A stretch of DNA of 47,864 nt. Origin: Methylomonas koyamae. GTDB taxonomy: Bacteria; Pseudomonadota; Gammaproteobacteria; Methylococcales; Methylomonadaceae. A program made the translations under genes and the position numbers. The notes under the pieces were generated by a model that was given only the letters and a program-made list of their open reading frames with translations, made no database searches and had not been told where the DNA came from. The stretch spans positions 1 through 47,864 of the forward strand of contig CAMCSF010000003.1 in assembly GCA_945877625.1 (NCBI GenBank). The letters are read 5' to 3'. Below, in pieces: positions 1 to 9,456 of the stretch; the stretch's first letter is position 1; each line of letters opens with the position of its first letter.

Positions 1-540
1 CAATACTTGCTGATTGATGAAAATGCCTACAGCGAATCACAACTAGCGTCGGTGAATAATTTAGTGGCGGCGGTTTTCAGACTAGAACACCCTGCCAACC
101 CACAAACTATTAGCGATTTAATCACTTCGTTGAATGATTGGTTAATTGATCGACCGGATTTGCGGCGAATGTTTGCACTGTGGATTCGCGCCACATTGAT
201 GCGAAAACCCGAGTACGGTATCGTACTTCCCCAAGTAGATGATTTACAGGAGATTAACGTTATGTTGTCACAAAGACTTGAAGAATGGGCTCACCGCTAC
301 AAGGCTGAAGGGGTTTTAAAAGGCATAGAACAAGGCATTGAACAAGGCATTGAACAAGGCTTGGTCAAAGGTGAATCTAAGTTACTGAGAAAATTACTAG
401 AGCATAGGTTTGGCCCATTACCCGTCACAATAGCCGACAGATTAAATAATGCTACTGAAATGGAACTCGAGCACTGGGGGGATGCGGTATTAACCGCTAA
501 CTCTCTTGACGCTGTTTTTGATGATAGCAATAAGCATTAG
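1..540 (+). CDS. Rpn-family putative nuclease/transposase with DUF4351 tail, 5'-truncated by window edge
   Basis: The reading frame is open to the left edge, so the TTG at 7 in the ORF track is not the real start; about 179 C-terminal residues are visible. The tail (LLRKLLEHRFGPLP... then a Leu/Ala-rich helix ending SLDAVF) is the DUF4351 pattern that commonly closes Rpn/YhgA-like PD-(D/E)XK proteins, known as recombination-promoting nucleases. The nuclease core would lie upstream and cannot be seen. A hydrophilic GIEQ-repeat linker joins the two parts. The gene is on the same strand as the flagellar genes but has no evident functional link to them; Rpn genes are often present in many copies per genome and mobile. 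Family assignment is moderately sure; activity is not established. Confidence 0.6.
   Translation, partial: QYLLIDENAYSESQLASVNNLVAAVFRLEHPANPQTISDLITSLNDWLIDRPDLRRMFALWIRATLMRKPEYGIVLPQVDDLQEINVMLSQRLEEWAHRYKAEGVLKGIEQGIEQGIEQGLVKGESKLLRKLLEHRFGPLPVTIADRLNNATEMELEHWGDAVLTANSLDAVFDDSNKH
322..357 (+). repeat. 12-bp in-frame tandem repeat (three copies) coding for GIEQ
   Basis: Three consecutive copies of ggcatWgaacaa lie inside the Rpn/DUF4351 gene and encode GIEQ-GIEQ-GIEQ; the last two copies are identical. The unit is a multiple of three, so slippage would change linker length without breaking the frame. Confidence 0.8.
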
Positions 541-630
541 ATCAATAACCTAATTTAACCGATAAGCTAATCAAGCATTACTATCATGAATGCAGCGCCT
601 AACTATTCATATAAACAGGTCAATTAAGTA

Positions 631-930
631 ATGACAAAACCTGAAGCTAACAAAAACATCCATAAAAATGCAGTGGCATTGGCTTATCAAAGTGGCGGTG
701 CGCCTAAGGTAGTAGCATCGGGTAAAGGCTTAATTGCTGATCAAATTATCAATCTGGCTAAAGAAAACGGCGTTTATGTCCACGAATCTAAAGAAATGGT
801 GGCTTTGTTAATGGATGTGGCGTTAGATAAAGAGATTCCGCCTAATTTGTATCGAGTCGTAGCTGAATTATTGGTTTGGTTGTATTCAATTGAAAAAGCC
901 ACCCTACCGAAAAATCTTGTCGCCGATTAA
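631..930 (+). CDS. FlhB C-terminal-domain homologue (FhlB-type), no membrane part
   Basis: This 99-residue protein matches only the cytoplasmic half of FlhB (FlhBc): AVALAY..GGAPKVVASGKGLIADQIINLAKENGVYVHES...LDKEIPPNLYRVVAELLVWLY. Compare the FlhB of this window (23064-24209), which ends NHAPLVIAKGMNEVAAKIKQIA...DEEIPTTLYTAVAQVLAYVF. It starts after the NPxH autocleavage site, so it resembles the post-cleavage C-terminal fragment. Stand-alone copies (FhlB) occur in many flagellated proteobacteria, often near fliK; a role in export-substrate switching is possible but not shown here. Its stop is 6 bp from the stop of the converging fliE. The start at 631 is the only good ATG; the ribosome site is weak. 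Confidence 0.85.
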   Translation: MTKPEANKNIHKNAVALAYQSGGAPKVVASGKGLIADQIINLAKENGVYVHESKEMVALLMDVALDKEIPPNLYRVVAELLVWLYSIEKATLPKNLVAD

Positions 931-936
931 AAAAGA

Positions 937-1281
937 TTAAATCTGCATATTCATAATGTCATGGTAGGCAGAAACCATTTTATTGCGAACTTGAATCGTC
1001 GTTTGCAAGGCGATACTGGATTTTTGACCGGCAATCATCACATCAGATAGATTGACTGAGTCATCTCCCATGGAGAATCTATGACTTAATTGTTCGGCAT
1101 TGGTTTGAATATGATTAACACGATCTAGATGAGTCTGTAATTCTTTGGCAAAATCAATTCCACCTTGCGTCTGTTCAGTTTTATCTAGTGTTGGCGTTTG
1201 AGGAGATTCAACATTGGCAACGGCTGTACGCATTTGCGCCAACATGGCTTCAATCCTTGAGTTATCAACACTGCTAATCAT
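937..1281 (-). CDS. fliE: FliE, flagellar hook-basal body / MS ring-rod junction protein
   Basis: FliE joins the FliF ring to the proximal rod and is an early export substrate. The 114-residue product has the normal length and the typical C-terminal half: VNLSDVMIAGQKSSIALQTTIQVRNKMVSAYHDIMNMQI. I chose the ATG at 1281 rather than the ORF-track start at 1335 because AGGAGCGAAG lies directly before it and the family N-terminus (MISSVDNSRIEAML) starts there. Its orientation is odd: fliE normally leads the fliFGHIJ operon on the same strand, but here it is divergent from fliF. Confidence 0.95.
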   Translation of the reverse strand: MISSVDNSRIEAMLAQMRTAVANVESPQTPTLDKTEQTQGGIDFAKELQTHLDRVNHIQTNAEQLSHRFSMGDDSVNLSDVMIAGQKSSIALQTTIQVRNKMVSAYHDIMNMQI

Positions 1282-1473
1282 CTTCGCTCCTGAGCGTGGC
1301 ATAATTATAATTGACACATTACCACAGATTAACAAAGGCGAATTATTAATTAGCAGGTAATTTTGGTCTTATTTCTCGCATTTCAGATTGAACTAGAGAG
1401 CAGATAATAAAACAAACTAAATCAGGATAATTTGTGCGCTTAATCGTCAATTTAACAACCCTTACTGTTGACT
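1282..1473. promoter_or_regulatory. Divergent fliE / fliF promoter region
   Basis: About 190 AT-rich bases separate the divergent starts of fliE and fliF, so both promoters must lie here or overlap here. I looked on both strands for a sigma-54 box (GG-N10-GC) and a sigma-28 box and found none that fit in both sequence and spacing, so the sigma factor is undetermined. Confidence 0.5.
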
Positions 1474-3111
1474 ATGGCATTGGAAACTGAAGCTAACACC
1501 AATCCAATCAATAACTTCCTGAAAAGCCCCTTAGGAAACAATCTAGCACTTGGTGCTGGTATGGCCTTGGTTATGGGAATTATGGCAGCTGTCTGGTTGT
1601 GGGGACAAAAGCCTGATTACCGAATTTTACTCTCAAATTTTTCCGATCGCGACGGGGGCTCAATTATCGCTGCCTTGCAGCAAATGAACGTACCTTATCA
1701 ATTTGCGGAAGGCGGAGGCGCCATTCTAGTCCCTGCTGATCGGGTGCATGATGCACGCTTAAAATTAGCCGCTCAAGGTTTACCTAAAGCCGGTAATGTT
1801 GGCTTTGAATTAATGGAAAATCAGAAATTGGGTGTGTCACAATTTTTGGAGCAAGTGAACTTCCAACGCGCACTGGAGGGTGAATTAGCCCGCTCAATCA
1901 ACTCAATTGCTTTCATTCAATCGTCCAGAGTCCATTTGGCGATCCCCAAACCGACCGTATTTGTTCGCGATAAACAAAGACCTACGGCATCGGTTTTGCT
2001 AAATCTGCATCCTGGTCGTAGCTTGGATGAACATCATGTCAGCGCTATTTTGCATTTAGTTTCTAGCAGTATTCCTGAACTAAGCCCTGATAACGTTACG
2101 ATTGTCGATCAAAACGGCAACTTACTCTCATCCAAAGATAATATCTTAAACAAAAAGGATCGACTTGATCCTACCCAACTTAAATACGTTCAAGAGTTGC
2201 AAGAAGGCATTATTCACCGAGTTGAATCAATCTTAACCCCAATGATGGGAAAAGGTAATGTACGCGCAGAAGCAACGGTCGATGTTGATTTTTCTCATTC
2301 TGAACAAGCCGCAGAAATTTTTAAACCGAACAACACCCCCGAAAACACCGCCAAACGTAGCGAGCATAGCAACGAGTCCAGCAATTCAGAAAGCAACAAC
2401 ACCGGCGGCGTCCCAGGTGCAAGTTCTAACCAGCCAGGCCAACAAAAACAATCTGAATCAGGCAATAATTCCAATAATTCTCAAAGAGAAAACACAGTTA
2501 ATTACGAACTCGATAAGACTGTGCGCTATATTCAAAACCCAACTGGCAGCATTAAACGCATAACAGTAGCCGTGCTTGTGAATAACAAAACAGAGCTGGA
2601 TGCGGACGGTAAACCTGTCTCCAAACCTTTGACTGACGCTGAAAAAGAGCAAATTAATGGCTTAGTCAAAGAAGCAATGGGCTTCAATAAAGATCGCGGT
2701 GACTCTCTGAATGTCACGAATACTGCGTTTACCTTCCAACCTAATGAAGATATTCCAGAAGATCCATTATGGAAACAATTTGCGACTGTCGATAATATTA
2801 AGAGCGCTTTCCAATATCTGGTTGCAGGATTAATCATTCTGTTCCTGTATTTGAATTTGTTAAAACCGATGATTCAAAGGATAGCCCCTCCGCCGCCTAA
2901 CGAAACATCACAAGATGCTGAAACTGCGGCTGAAGCAGGCATGCAAGCCGCTGGAATGCAGGAGGCTAACCAACAGCAGTCCTCTCAATCGAGCACCAAT
3001 CCCCAAGAAGAAATAAATCCCCAGAAAAATAAATTGGGAATGGCGAAAAAAATGGCAATGGAAGACCCCAGAATGGTCGCTAATATTCTTAAAGAATGGG
3101 TTAGCGAATGA
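1474..3111 (+). CDS. fliF: FliF, flagellar MS-ring protein
   Basis: FliF forms the inner-membrane MS ring that is the assembly base of the motor. The 545 residues contain an N-terminal membrane helix (about 25-45), the ring-building motifs region with the PxxRVHLAIPKPTVFVRD segment, a long Asn/Ser/Gln-rich periplasmic loop (about 290-345), a second membrane helix (FQYLVAGLIILFLYLNLL, about 450) and a cytoplasmic tail ending in the FliG-binding DPRMVANILKEWVSE. The track start is a TTG at 1468; the ATG six bases on is more likely. No clear Shine-Dalgarno sequence is seen for either. fliG overlaps by 4 bp (ATGA), so the two are probably translationally coupled. Confidence 0.97.
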   Translation: MALETEANTNPINNFLKSPLGNNLALGAGMALVMGIMAAVWLWGQKPDYRILLSNFSDRDGGSIIAALQQMNVPYQFAEGGGAILVPADRVHDARLKLAAQGLPKAGNVGFELMENQKLGVSQFLEQVNFQRALEGELARSINSIAFIQSSRVHLAIPKPTVFVRDKQRPTASVLLNLHPGRSLDEHHVSAILHLVSSSIPELSPDNVTIVDQNGNLLSSKDNILNKKDRLDPTQLKYVQELQEGIIHRVESILTPMMGKGNVRAEATVDVDFSHSEQAAEIFKPNNTPENTAKRSEHSNESSNSESNNTGGVPGASSNQPGQQKQSESGNNSNNSQRENTVNYELDKTVRYIQNPTGSIKRITVAVLVNNKTELDADGKPVSKPLTDAEKEQINGLVKEAMGFNKDRGDSLNVTNTAFTFQPNEDIPEDPLWKQFATVDNIKSAFQYLVAGLIILFLYLNLLKPMIQRIAPPPPNETSQDAETAAEAGMQAAGMQEANQQQSSQSSTNPQEEINPQKNKLGMAKKMAMEDPRMVANILKEWVSE

Positions 3112-4106
3112 GTGAAGTTGGCGTTAGAAAAGCAGCGGTTTTATTACTTGCTTTAGGCCAAGATGAAGCTGCTGAAGTCATGAAATATTTGGATCCGCGT
3201 GAAGTGCAAAAAATAGGCAAAGCAATGTCTACTATGAGCACAATCTCAAATGCTGATCTCAATTCTGTATTGGAGGATTTTGAACACGAAGTCCAGCACA
3301 ATACCGCATTTGGTGTCGATTCTGAAGACTACATACGCCAAGTATTGACCAAGGCACTTGGCGATGACAATGCTGGCAATTTGCTGAACCAAATTCTGGT
3401 CACTCACGATGCCACGGGGATTGACAGTTTAAAATGGATGTCCGCCCCAGCGATTGCTGATTTAATCCGCTTTGAGCATCCACAAATTATTGCCACTATA
3501 TTAGTACAACTTGAACCCCCTCTAGCCAGCGAGGTACTCACTGAATTATCTGAACGTACTCGGGGAGAGGCGATTTTACGGATTGCGACTTTAGATGGCG
3601 TTCAACCTGCCGCACTACATGAACTGAACGAAGTGCTAACTAGCCTTCTGGCAGGTAGTGACAACCTAAATAAAAAGGCACTCGGTGGTATTCGTGCAAC
3701 AGCCTCTATTATGAACTTTTTAAGCAGCGAGATTGAATCTACGCTGATGGGCAAGTTAAAAGATTTCGACGAGGAAGTAGCTCAGCAAATTACCGACCAC
3801 ATGTTCGTATTCGACAATATTTCCGATCTTGAAGATAGAGATGTGCAAATTATGCTACGGGAAATACCATCTGAACCGTTAATTATTGCTCTAAAAGGTG
3901 CAAAATCGGATATAAAGAACAAAATTTTCAAAAACATGTCGAAACGTGCAGCAGAAATGATGCAAGAAGACTTGGAATCCAAAAGTCCTGTACGTTTGTC
4001 AGATGTCGATAAACAGCAAAAAGTCGTATTACAAATTATTCGCCGCCTCGCCGATGAAGGCCAGATAAATTTGAAGAAGAAAGGATCTGAGGATGATTTC
4101 ATCTAA
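3108..4106 (+). CDS. fliG: FliG, flagellar motor switch / torque protein
   Basis: FliG sits between the MS ring and the C-ring and carries the charged helix that interacts with MotA. The 332 residues have the normal length, with the N-terminal FliF-binding domain (VRKAAVLLLALGQDEAAEVMKYL), middle domain with FEHPQIIATILV (EHPQ motif) and C-terminal torque domain (VFDNISDLEDRDVQIMLREI ... KNMSKRAAEMMQEDLE). The start overlaps fliF by 4 bp and the end overlaps fliH by 14 bp. Confidence 0.98.
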   Translation: MSEVGVRKAAVLLLALGQDEAAEVMKYLDPREVQKIGKAMSTMSTISNADLNSVLEDFEHEVQHNTAFGVDSEDYIRQVLTKALGDDNAGNLLNQILVTHDATGIDSLKWMSAPAIADLIRFEHPQIIATILVQLEPPLASEVLTELSERTRGEAILRIATLDGVQPAALHELNEVLTSLLAGSDNLNKKALGGIRATASIMNFLSSEIESTLMGKLKDFDEEVAQQITDHMFVFDNISDLEDRDVQIMLREIPSEPLIIALKGAKSDIKNKIFKNMSKRAAEMMQEDLESKSPVRLSDVDKQQKVVLQIIRRLADEGQINLKKKGSEDDFI

Positions 4107-4794
4107 CAAGAGAACTCAAACTGCTTATGAGCGATGGGAACTCGCCTCTTTAGACCAAGAGTCTGTTGCACAACCAGCAGAGGATTCTGTTCAATCTGCT
4201 GCTGATAAACAGGCTGAAGAACTAGCCGCTATCAAAGATCAAGCTTATCAAAATGGCCTAAAAGAAGGTCACACAACGGGCTACGAAGAGGGACGCACTT
4301 TAGGCTATGAAGATGGCTTAAACGAAGGTAAACAACAGGCATTGGCTGAGGGTCGAGAAACCAATGAATTGATCGGCCAACAACTATCCGAGCTTATTAG
4401 TTTATTTGAGTCGGATGCTAGACAGGCGCGAGAGAACATTGCTCAACAATTATTGTTATTGTGCTTGGACATGACTCAGGCCATGTTGAAAACCGCTTTG
4501 TCAATAAAGCCTGAATTGATATTGCCGATTATCGAACAAAGTCTTCACACCCTACCTTGCCTGCAACTTCCCGCCACCTTGCATCTAAATCCCGATGATT
4601 TCGCCTTAGTAGAACAAGCTTTGGGGGATAGCTTAAAAGAAAATGGCTGGCGTTTAATCAGCGACAACCAAATTGAAGCAGGCGGTTGCCATATAGAAAC
4701 AGGCACTAATCAGATTGATGCAACCCTGCCCAGTCGCTGGCAACAACTGCAGCAGACATTAGGGCAAAACACTGATTGGTTAGCTAGTCATTAA
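4093..4794 (+). CDS. fliH: FliH, export ATPase regulator / stator
   Basis: FliH dimers bind FliI, link it to FliN and FlhA, and resemble the peripheral stalk of V/F-type ATPases. The sequence shows the family hallmark, a run of GxxxG repeats ([25 protein letters not shown], shown in part at residues about 55-80), followed by a C-terminal domain with the conserved pattern up to [11 protein letters not shown]-like LHLNPDDF and a Gly-Gly-Cys strand. Length 233 residues is usual. The ATG lies inside the 3' end of fliG behind GGATCTGAGG. Confidence 0.95.
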   Translation: MISSNKRTQTAYERWELASLDQESVAQPAEDSVQSAADKQAEELAAIKDQAYQNGLKEGHTTGYEEGRTLGYEDGLNEGKQQALAEGRETNELIGQQLSELISLFESDARQARENIAQQLLLLCLDMTQAMLKTALSIKPELILPIIEQSLHTLPCLQLPATLHLNPDDFALVEQALGDSLKENGWRLISDNQIEAGGCHIETGTNQIDATLPSRWQQLQQTLGQNTDWLASH

Positions 4795-4798
4795 CACC

Positions 4799-6190
4799 AT
4801 GAATCAATCATTTTCCCATTGGCAAGACTTCTTACAAGATTGTCAGCAGCGAGTTAAGTCAGTCAATACGATACAAAATTTTGGTCGTGTTTCTCGGGTT
4901 GCTGGTTTAGTAATGGAAGCCTCGGGGCTAAAATTAGCCATCGGCACCCCCTGCTATGTTCCCCTACCTAGCGGCCATCGCTTAGAGGTTGAAGTAGTGG
5001 GATTCGGTAACGATCGTTTGTTTTTGATGCCTTTGGGGGATGTGGAAGGTTTACAACCTGGGGCGTTAGTAATTCCGACTCAGAGTGAAAAAACCCCGCC
5101 ATCACTGCTAAATCCTTATTCTTCATCTTTCAATAATCAAAATGGTAGACGATTACCCGTTGGCGAGGCTTTACTCGGCAGAGTTTTAGATGCTACTGGA
5201 CGACCTTTGGATAACTTAGGACCTTTGGTGGGCTATCAAACCGCACCATTATATGTACAAGCCGCTAACCCGCTGATGCGAGAACCTATTTCGACGGTGT
5301 TAGATGTCGGTATCCGTCCAATTAATAGCATGCTCACGGTAGGTAAAGGTCAACGTATGGGTTTATTTGCTGGCTCAGGGGTGGGTAAATCAGTTTTACT
5401 GGGCATGATGGCCCGCTTTACTGAAGCAGACGTGATTGTGGTCGGTTTAATCGGTGAACGGGGACGCGAGGTTAAAGAATTTATTGAACAAATTCTCGGC
5501 ACTGATGGCTTGGCTCGCTCGGTGGTAGTTGCCGCACCAGCCGATTTACCACCATTACTTCGACTCCAAGGCGCAGCTTATACGACTGTGATTGCCGAGT
5601 ATTTTCGCGATCAAGGCAAAAGTGTTTTGCTGATTATGGATTCCTTAACGCGCTATGCAATGGCACAACGTGAGATCGCTTTAGCTATTGGTGAGCCGCC
5701 CGCCACGAAAGGTTATCCCCCCTCGGTGTTTGCCAAACTACCTGCTTTGGTTGAGCGTGCGGGTAATGGCCAAGCTGGTGGCGGTTCTATAACGGCTTTT
5801 TACACAGTCTTAACCGAAGGCGATGACCAACAGGATCCAATCGCTGACTCGGCTCGGGCAATTTTAGATGGACATATTGTTCTTAATCGCAGCCTAGCGG
5901 AAGAAGGCCACTATCCTGCCATTGATATTGAGCAATCAATTAGCCGAGCAATGCATAACATTACCAATAGCGAACACCAAAAAACCGCTCGTCGTCTGAA
6001 ACAATTGCTATCAAGTTATCAGCGTAATAAGGATTTAATCAATGTTGGCGCTTATAACCATGGCAGTGACCCGTTATTGGATCAAGCTATTGCTATGCAT
6101 GGGCGAATTATGAGTTTTTTGCAGCAAAGCATCCATGAGCAGGTTGGCATTGAGCAGAGCTTAGGGGAACTTTCCGCTCTATTCAACTAA
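4799..6190 (+). CDS. fliI: FliI, flagellum-specific export ATPase
   Basis: FliI hydrolyses ATP to help unfold and load export substrates on the cytoplasmic side. The 463-residue chain is a typical F1-beta-like ATPase: beta-barrel N-domain, Walker A GSGVGKS near residue 195, [10 protein letters not shown], Walker [18 protein letters not shown], and the family signature around [16 protein letters not shown]. It begins 4 bp after fliH. Confidence 0.98.
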   Translation: MNQSFSHWQDFLQDCQQRVKSVNTIQNFGRVSRVAGLVMEASGLKLAIGTPCYVPLPSGHRLEVEVVGFGNDRLFLMPLGDVEGLQPGALVIPTQSEKTPPSLLNPYSSSFNNQNGRRLPVGEALLGRVLDATGRPLDNLGPLVGYQTAPLYVQAANPLMREPISTVLDVGIRPINSMLTVGKGQRMGLFAGSGVGKSVLLGMMARFTEADVIVVGLIGERGREVKEFIEQILGTDGLARSVVVAAPADLPPLLRLQGAAYTTVIAEYFRDQGKSVLLIMDSLTRYAMAQREIALAIGEPPATKGYPPSVFAKLPALVERAGNGQAGGGSITAFYTVLTEGDDQQDPIADSARAILDGHIVLNRSLAEEGHYPAIDIEQSISRAMHNITNSEHQKTARRLKQLLSSYQRNKDLINVGAYNHGSDPLLDQAIAMHGRIMSFLQQSIHEQVGIEQSLGELSALFN

Positions 6191-6222
6191 TTAAGCTTGT
6201 TAGGCTTAAGTAATAATATGCC

Positions 6223-6663
6223 ATGACTAAATTAAATGCGATTCAAACACTTACCGATTTGGCTGCGCGAGAATGCGAGGAAGTGGCTATACGTTTAGGC
6301 CAAGCTAATCAGGCGCGCGAACAGGCGAGGCAAAAACTTGAACTATTGGAAGACTATAGAAATAGCTATGCGCAACAGTTGCAAGATCAAATGAGTCAAG
6401 GCTTAAATCTTAGTGGCTTTAATAATTTTCAAAAATTCTTAGCTTCGTTAGATCATGCGATTGCCCAACAAAAGCAATTAGTACAAAACAGTGAATTAGT
6501 GGTGAATAGATACCGCGGCGAATGGCAGCAATCCGAACGCAAACGTTTATCTTTTAAAACACTGACTCAACGCGCTGAAATTAGCCGACAACGTAAAGAA
6601 AATAAGTACGAACAAAAACAAACTGACGAACATGCCTCCCGTTTAAAGCAGGTTAAATTATGA
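6223..6663 (+). CDS. fliJ: FliJ, export chaperone-escort / ATPase stalk
   Basis: FliJ is a small coiled-coil protein that sits in the FliI hexamer like a gamma stalk and contacts FlhA. The 146 residues are strongly helical and charged, with few hydrophobic stretches and many Gln, Arg and Glu, matching the family's size and composition; sequence conservation in FliJ is low, so position after fliI is a main support. fliK overlaps its end by 4 bp (ATGA). Confidence 0.92.
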   Translation: MTKLNAIQTLTDLAARECEEVAIRLGQANQAREQARQKLELLEDYRNSYAQQLQDQMSQGLNLSGFNNFQKFLASLDHAIAQQKQLVQNSELVVNRYRGEWQQSERKRLSFKTLTQRAEISRQRKENKYEQKQTDEHASRLKQVKL

Positions 6664-7592
6664 GTACTATTTTGCCAGCATCACCTTCTTCTACTGTTTC
6701 AAATGCCAAATTTGAATCTTTAGATAACCAAACTAAAACGACAGGTAATAACAGTTTTGATTCGATATTAAAACAAGCCTATCCACTGGATACGATTGAT
6801 TTTAACGCGCCAACTGAAACCAATCAGACAACAGAAACCAAAACTGAAGATAAGCCGGACAAAGAACAAGACAAAACATCCGATGATTCTCAAGCACAAC
6901 CATCACCCGATTTATTGGCGATGATGCTTTCTGGGTTGATAACAACCAACGATAAATCTAATCCAAAACCTGTTGATGAATTACTACAAACCCTGAATAG
7001 CAATATTGGTAGCCAAGGCGCAGCTTTAGCTACCAATATCAATATACAATCAGAGCCGAATATTAATGCGCTTGATACCGAAGATAATCAGGTCGAAATG
7101 CCTGTCAATATCCCTCAATCATCACAGTTTTCAACCGCTTTACCTGAAACGCCTGCTTTAAATACAACACCAACCTATCAAGTAGCACCGTCTCTGAATC
7201 AATCGGGTTGGGATCAGGCTATCAGTCAACGGGTGGTATGGATGGCGAATCAGCAAATGAAAAGTGCTACCTTAAACATTAATCCTGAACATTTAGGGCC
7301 GATACAAATACAAGTACAAATTGATAATCACCAGCAGGCTAATGTTCAATTTATCGCTACTAACCCCGAAGTAAGACAAGCGCTACAAAATGCAATCCCT
7401 TTATTGAGTAATATGTTGGAACAATCGGGGATTCAATTGGGGCATAGCGATGTTAGCTCGCAAAATCCTGGCTCTGGCAATCCACAATATAGAAGCAATG
7501 CTTCCGAAAACGATAGCATTACACCAGAGAAAGAAACCTTAAAAATCACTGCTACTAGTAGCGGTCAAGGTTTAATTAATATTTACGCATAA
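6660..7592 (+). CDS. fliK: FliK, hook-length control protein
   Basis: FliK is a secreted ruler that measures the hook and then flips FlhB from rod/hook to filament substrates. The first 180 residues are low-complexity, rich in Thr, Asn, Asp and Pro; the last third is the conserved Flg_hook domain: WDQAISQRVVWMANQQMKSA then LNINPEHLGPIQIQVQI...ATNPEVRQALQNAIPLL. Length 310 residues lies in the lower part of the family range. The gene is coupled to fliJ. Confidence 0.95.
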   Translation: MSTILPASPSSTVSNAKFESLDNQTKTTGNNSFDSILKQAYPLDTIDFNAPTETNQTTETKTEDKPDKEQDKTSDDSQAQPSPDLLAMMLSGLITTNDKSNPKPVDELLQTLNSNIGSQGAALATNINIQSEPNINALDTEDNQVEMPVNIPQSSQFSTALPETPALNTTPTYQVAPSLNQSGWDQAISQRVVWMANQQMKSATLNINPEHLGPIQIQVQIDNHQQANVQFIATNPEVRQALQNAIPLLSNMLEQSGIQLGHSDVSSQNPGSGNPQYRSNASENDSITPEKETLKITATSSGQGLINIYA

Positions 7593-7623
7593 ATTTTCTT
7601 GTTCAACTTATTATTTAAAATCT

Positions 7624-8085
7624 ATGGCAGAAGCAACCCCAGAAAATGGAAGTACAAAAAGCAACAAATGGCTATTATTGGTAGTTTTAATGGCTGTTTT
7701 AGGCGCTAGCGGCGGTGCTGGTTGGTACTATATGTTTAGTCATGATTCGGCAGATCATGGTCCTAAAGAACCACCACCACCTGTTTTTGTTGATTTAGAG
7801 CCTTTCACGGTTAATTTGCAACCTGATCGTGAATTCTTGCAAGCCACTTTTACCTTTCAAATCGCTGATGAAAAAAGCGCTGAGATATTAAAACGCTATA
7901 TGCCTCAAGTGCGTAGCCGTATTTTATTGATGCTGTCAGCAAAAACAGCGGAGATTTTAGCTAAACCCGAGGGTAAAACTGCTGTAATCAACGAAATCAA
8001 AACATTAATTGAAGAACCTTTTGAACTGGGAGTACAACCCATCAAACTCAATAATGTATTTGTTTCTTCGTTCATTATTCAATAA
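7624..8085 (+). CDS. fliL: FliL, basal-body-associated stator-supporting protein
   Basis: FliL forms a ring around the MotA/MotB stator and stabilises it under load. The 153 residues have a short cytoplasmic N-terminus, one membrane helix (WLLLVVLMAVLGASGGAGWYY, about 16-36), a Pro-rich linker and the periplasmic stomatin-like domain (FVDLEPFTVNLQPDREFLQATFTFQI). It opens the second half of the fli operon after a 31-bp gap. Confidence 0.95.
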   Translation: MAEATPENGSTKSNKWLLLVVLMAVLGASGGAGWYYMFSHDSADHGPKEPPPPVFVDLEPFTVNLQPDREFLQATFTFQIADEKSAEILKRYMPQVRSRILLMLSAKTAEILAKPEGKTAVINEIKTLIEEPFELGVQPIKLNNVFVSSFIIQ

Positions 8086-8093
8086 GCATTCTC

Positions 8094-9098
8094 ATGGATG
8101 ACAAATTTCTTTCCCAAGACGAAATTGATGCACTCCTCAAAGGCGTCACTGACGATGAGGAGAGTGAAAGTATCCACGAAGATAGTAACCCGGGTGAAGT
8201 AAAGGCTTACAATCCGGCCACTCAAGAACGAATCGTTCGTGGCCGTATGCCTTCTCTCGAGTTAATTAATGAACGTTTTGCACGCTTGTTTAGGGTGGCC
8301 TTATATAATTTTATGCGGCGATCATCAGAAATATCCGTTAAACCGATTCGCACGATTAAATACAGTGAATTTTTAAGGCATCTGCCTGTACCCGCTAATC
8401 TTAATTTAGTAAAAATTCACCCGCTATTAGGCACTGCATTGATTGTCATGGATCCTTATTTGGTATTCATGCTGGTGGATAATCTTTTTGGCGGCGATGG
8501 CAAATTTCAAACCAGAATTGAAGGCAGAGATTTTACTCAGACTGAACAACGCATTATTCAACGCGTATTAAATATTGTATTCGAATCATTATCCAAAGCT
8601 TGGGAACAGGTTTATCCGGTTAATTTTGAATATCTTCGCTCTGAAATGAACACTCAATTCGCCAATATTGCTACACCAAACGAAGTCGTAGTCGCAGCTA
8701 CGTTCCGAATTGATTTTGGTCCAACCAGCGGTGATCTACATGTTTGTATGCCATACAGCATGATAGAGCCTATCCGCGGCTTATTGCGTAGCAGCATCCA
8801 TAGCGAGTCACTTAGCCATGATCATCGCTGGGGATTATTATTAAAACAACAAATCCAAAGCGCCGAAGTCGAAGTGGTTGCTAATTTAACCACTATCAAG
8901 TCAAATTTACGCCAAGTCATGAATATGAAAGTCGGTGACGTTATTCCGCTGGAACTACCAGAGTCAATCGAGCTAAAGGTTGATCATGTGCCAATCATGG
9001 AATGCAGCTATGGGAAATTAAACGGTCAATATGCTTTACGTGTAGAAACGTTAATTCAAAGTTCGGGCGAGTTGCCTGTTGGAGTACAGAATGAGTGA
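8094..9098 (+). CDS. fliM: FliM, flagellar motor switch protein, CheY-binding
   Basis: FliM forms the middle of the C-ring and receives CheY-P. The N-terminal CheY-binding peptide is intact (FLSQDEIDALL, residues 5-15), showing that switching by a CheY is expected. The CheC-like middle domain and the C-terminal SpoA domain (IPLELPESIELKVDHVPIMECSYGKLNGQYALRV) follow. Length 334 is typical. Its last codons contain the ribosome site of fliN. Confidence 0.98.
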   Translation: MDDKFLSQDEIDALLKGVTDDEESESIHEDSNPGEVKAYNPATQERIVRGRMPSLELINERFARLFRVALYNFMRRSSEISVKPIRTIKYSEFLRHLPVPANLNLVKIHPLLGTALIVMDPYLVFMLVDNLFGGDGKFQTRIEGRDFTQTEQRIIQRVLNIVFESLSKAWEQVYPVNFEYLRSEMNTQFANIATPNEVVVAATFRIDFGPTSGDLHVCMPYSMIEPIRGLLRSSIHSESLSHDHRWGLLLKQQIQSAEVEVVANLTTIKSNLRQVMNMKVGDVIPLELPESIELKVDHVPIMECSYGKLNGQYALRVETLIQSSGELPVGVQNE

Positions 9099-9456
9099 AG
9101 AAGATTTAACAGATGATTGGGGCGCTGCGCTTTCCGAACAATCTGAAGCGAGTGTTTTTAAAGACTTAACAGAAGACTATATTCAAAGTAGTCACCCAAA
9201 TATTGATTTCATCCTAGACATTCCTGTTCAGTTGACAGTAGAACTTGGCAGAACCAAAATTGCGATTAAAAATCTGTTACAACTTAGTCAGGGATCTGTT
9301 GTTGAACTTGATGGTTTGGCGGGTGAACCAATGGATGTCTTGGTCAATGGTTGCTTAATCGCTCACGGTGAAGTGGTGGTGGTCAATGAGAAGTTTGGCA
9401 TTCGACTGACTGATATAGCAAGTCCATCAGAGCGTATTCAAAGACTGAATCGATGA
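9091..9456 (+). CDS. fliN: FliN, flagellar motor switch protein
   Basis: FliN makes the lower C-ring and docks FliH. The 121 residues end in a SpoA domain: ILDIPVQLTVELGRTKIAIKNLLQLSQGSVVELD...GEVVVVNEKFGIRLTDI. I chose the ATG at 9091, which overlaps the fliM stop by 8 bp and has GGAG at a good distance, rather than the TTG at 9079 in the track. fliO overlaps the end by 4 bp. Confidence 0.97.
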   Translation: MSEEDLTDDWGAALSEQSEASVFKDLTEDYIQSSHPNIDFILDIPVQLTVELGRTKIAIKNLLQLSQGSVVELDGLAGEPMDVLVNGCLIAHGEVVVVNEKFGIRLTDIASPSERIQRLNR

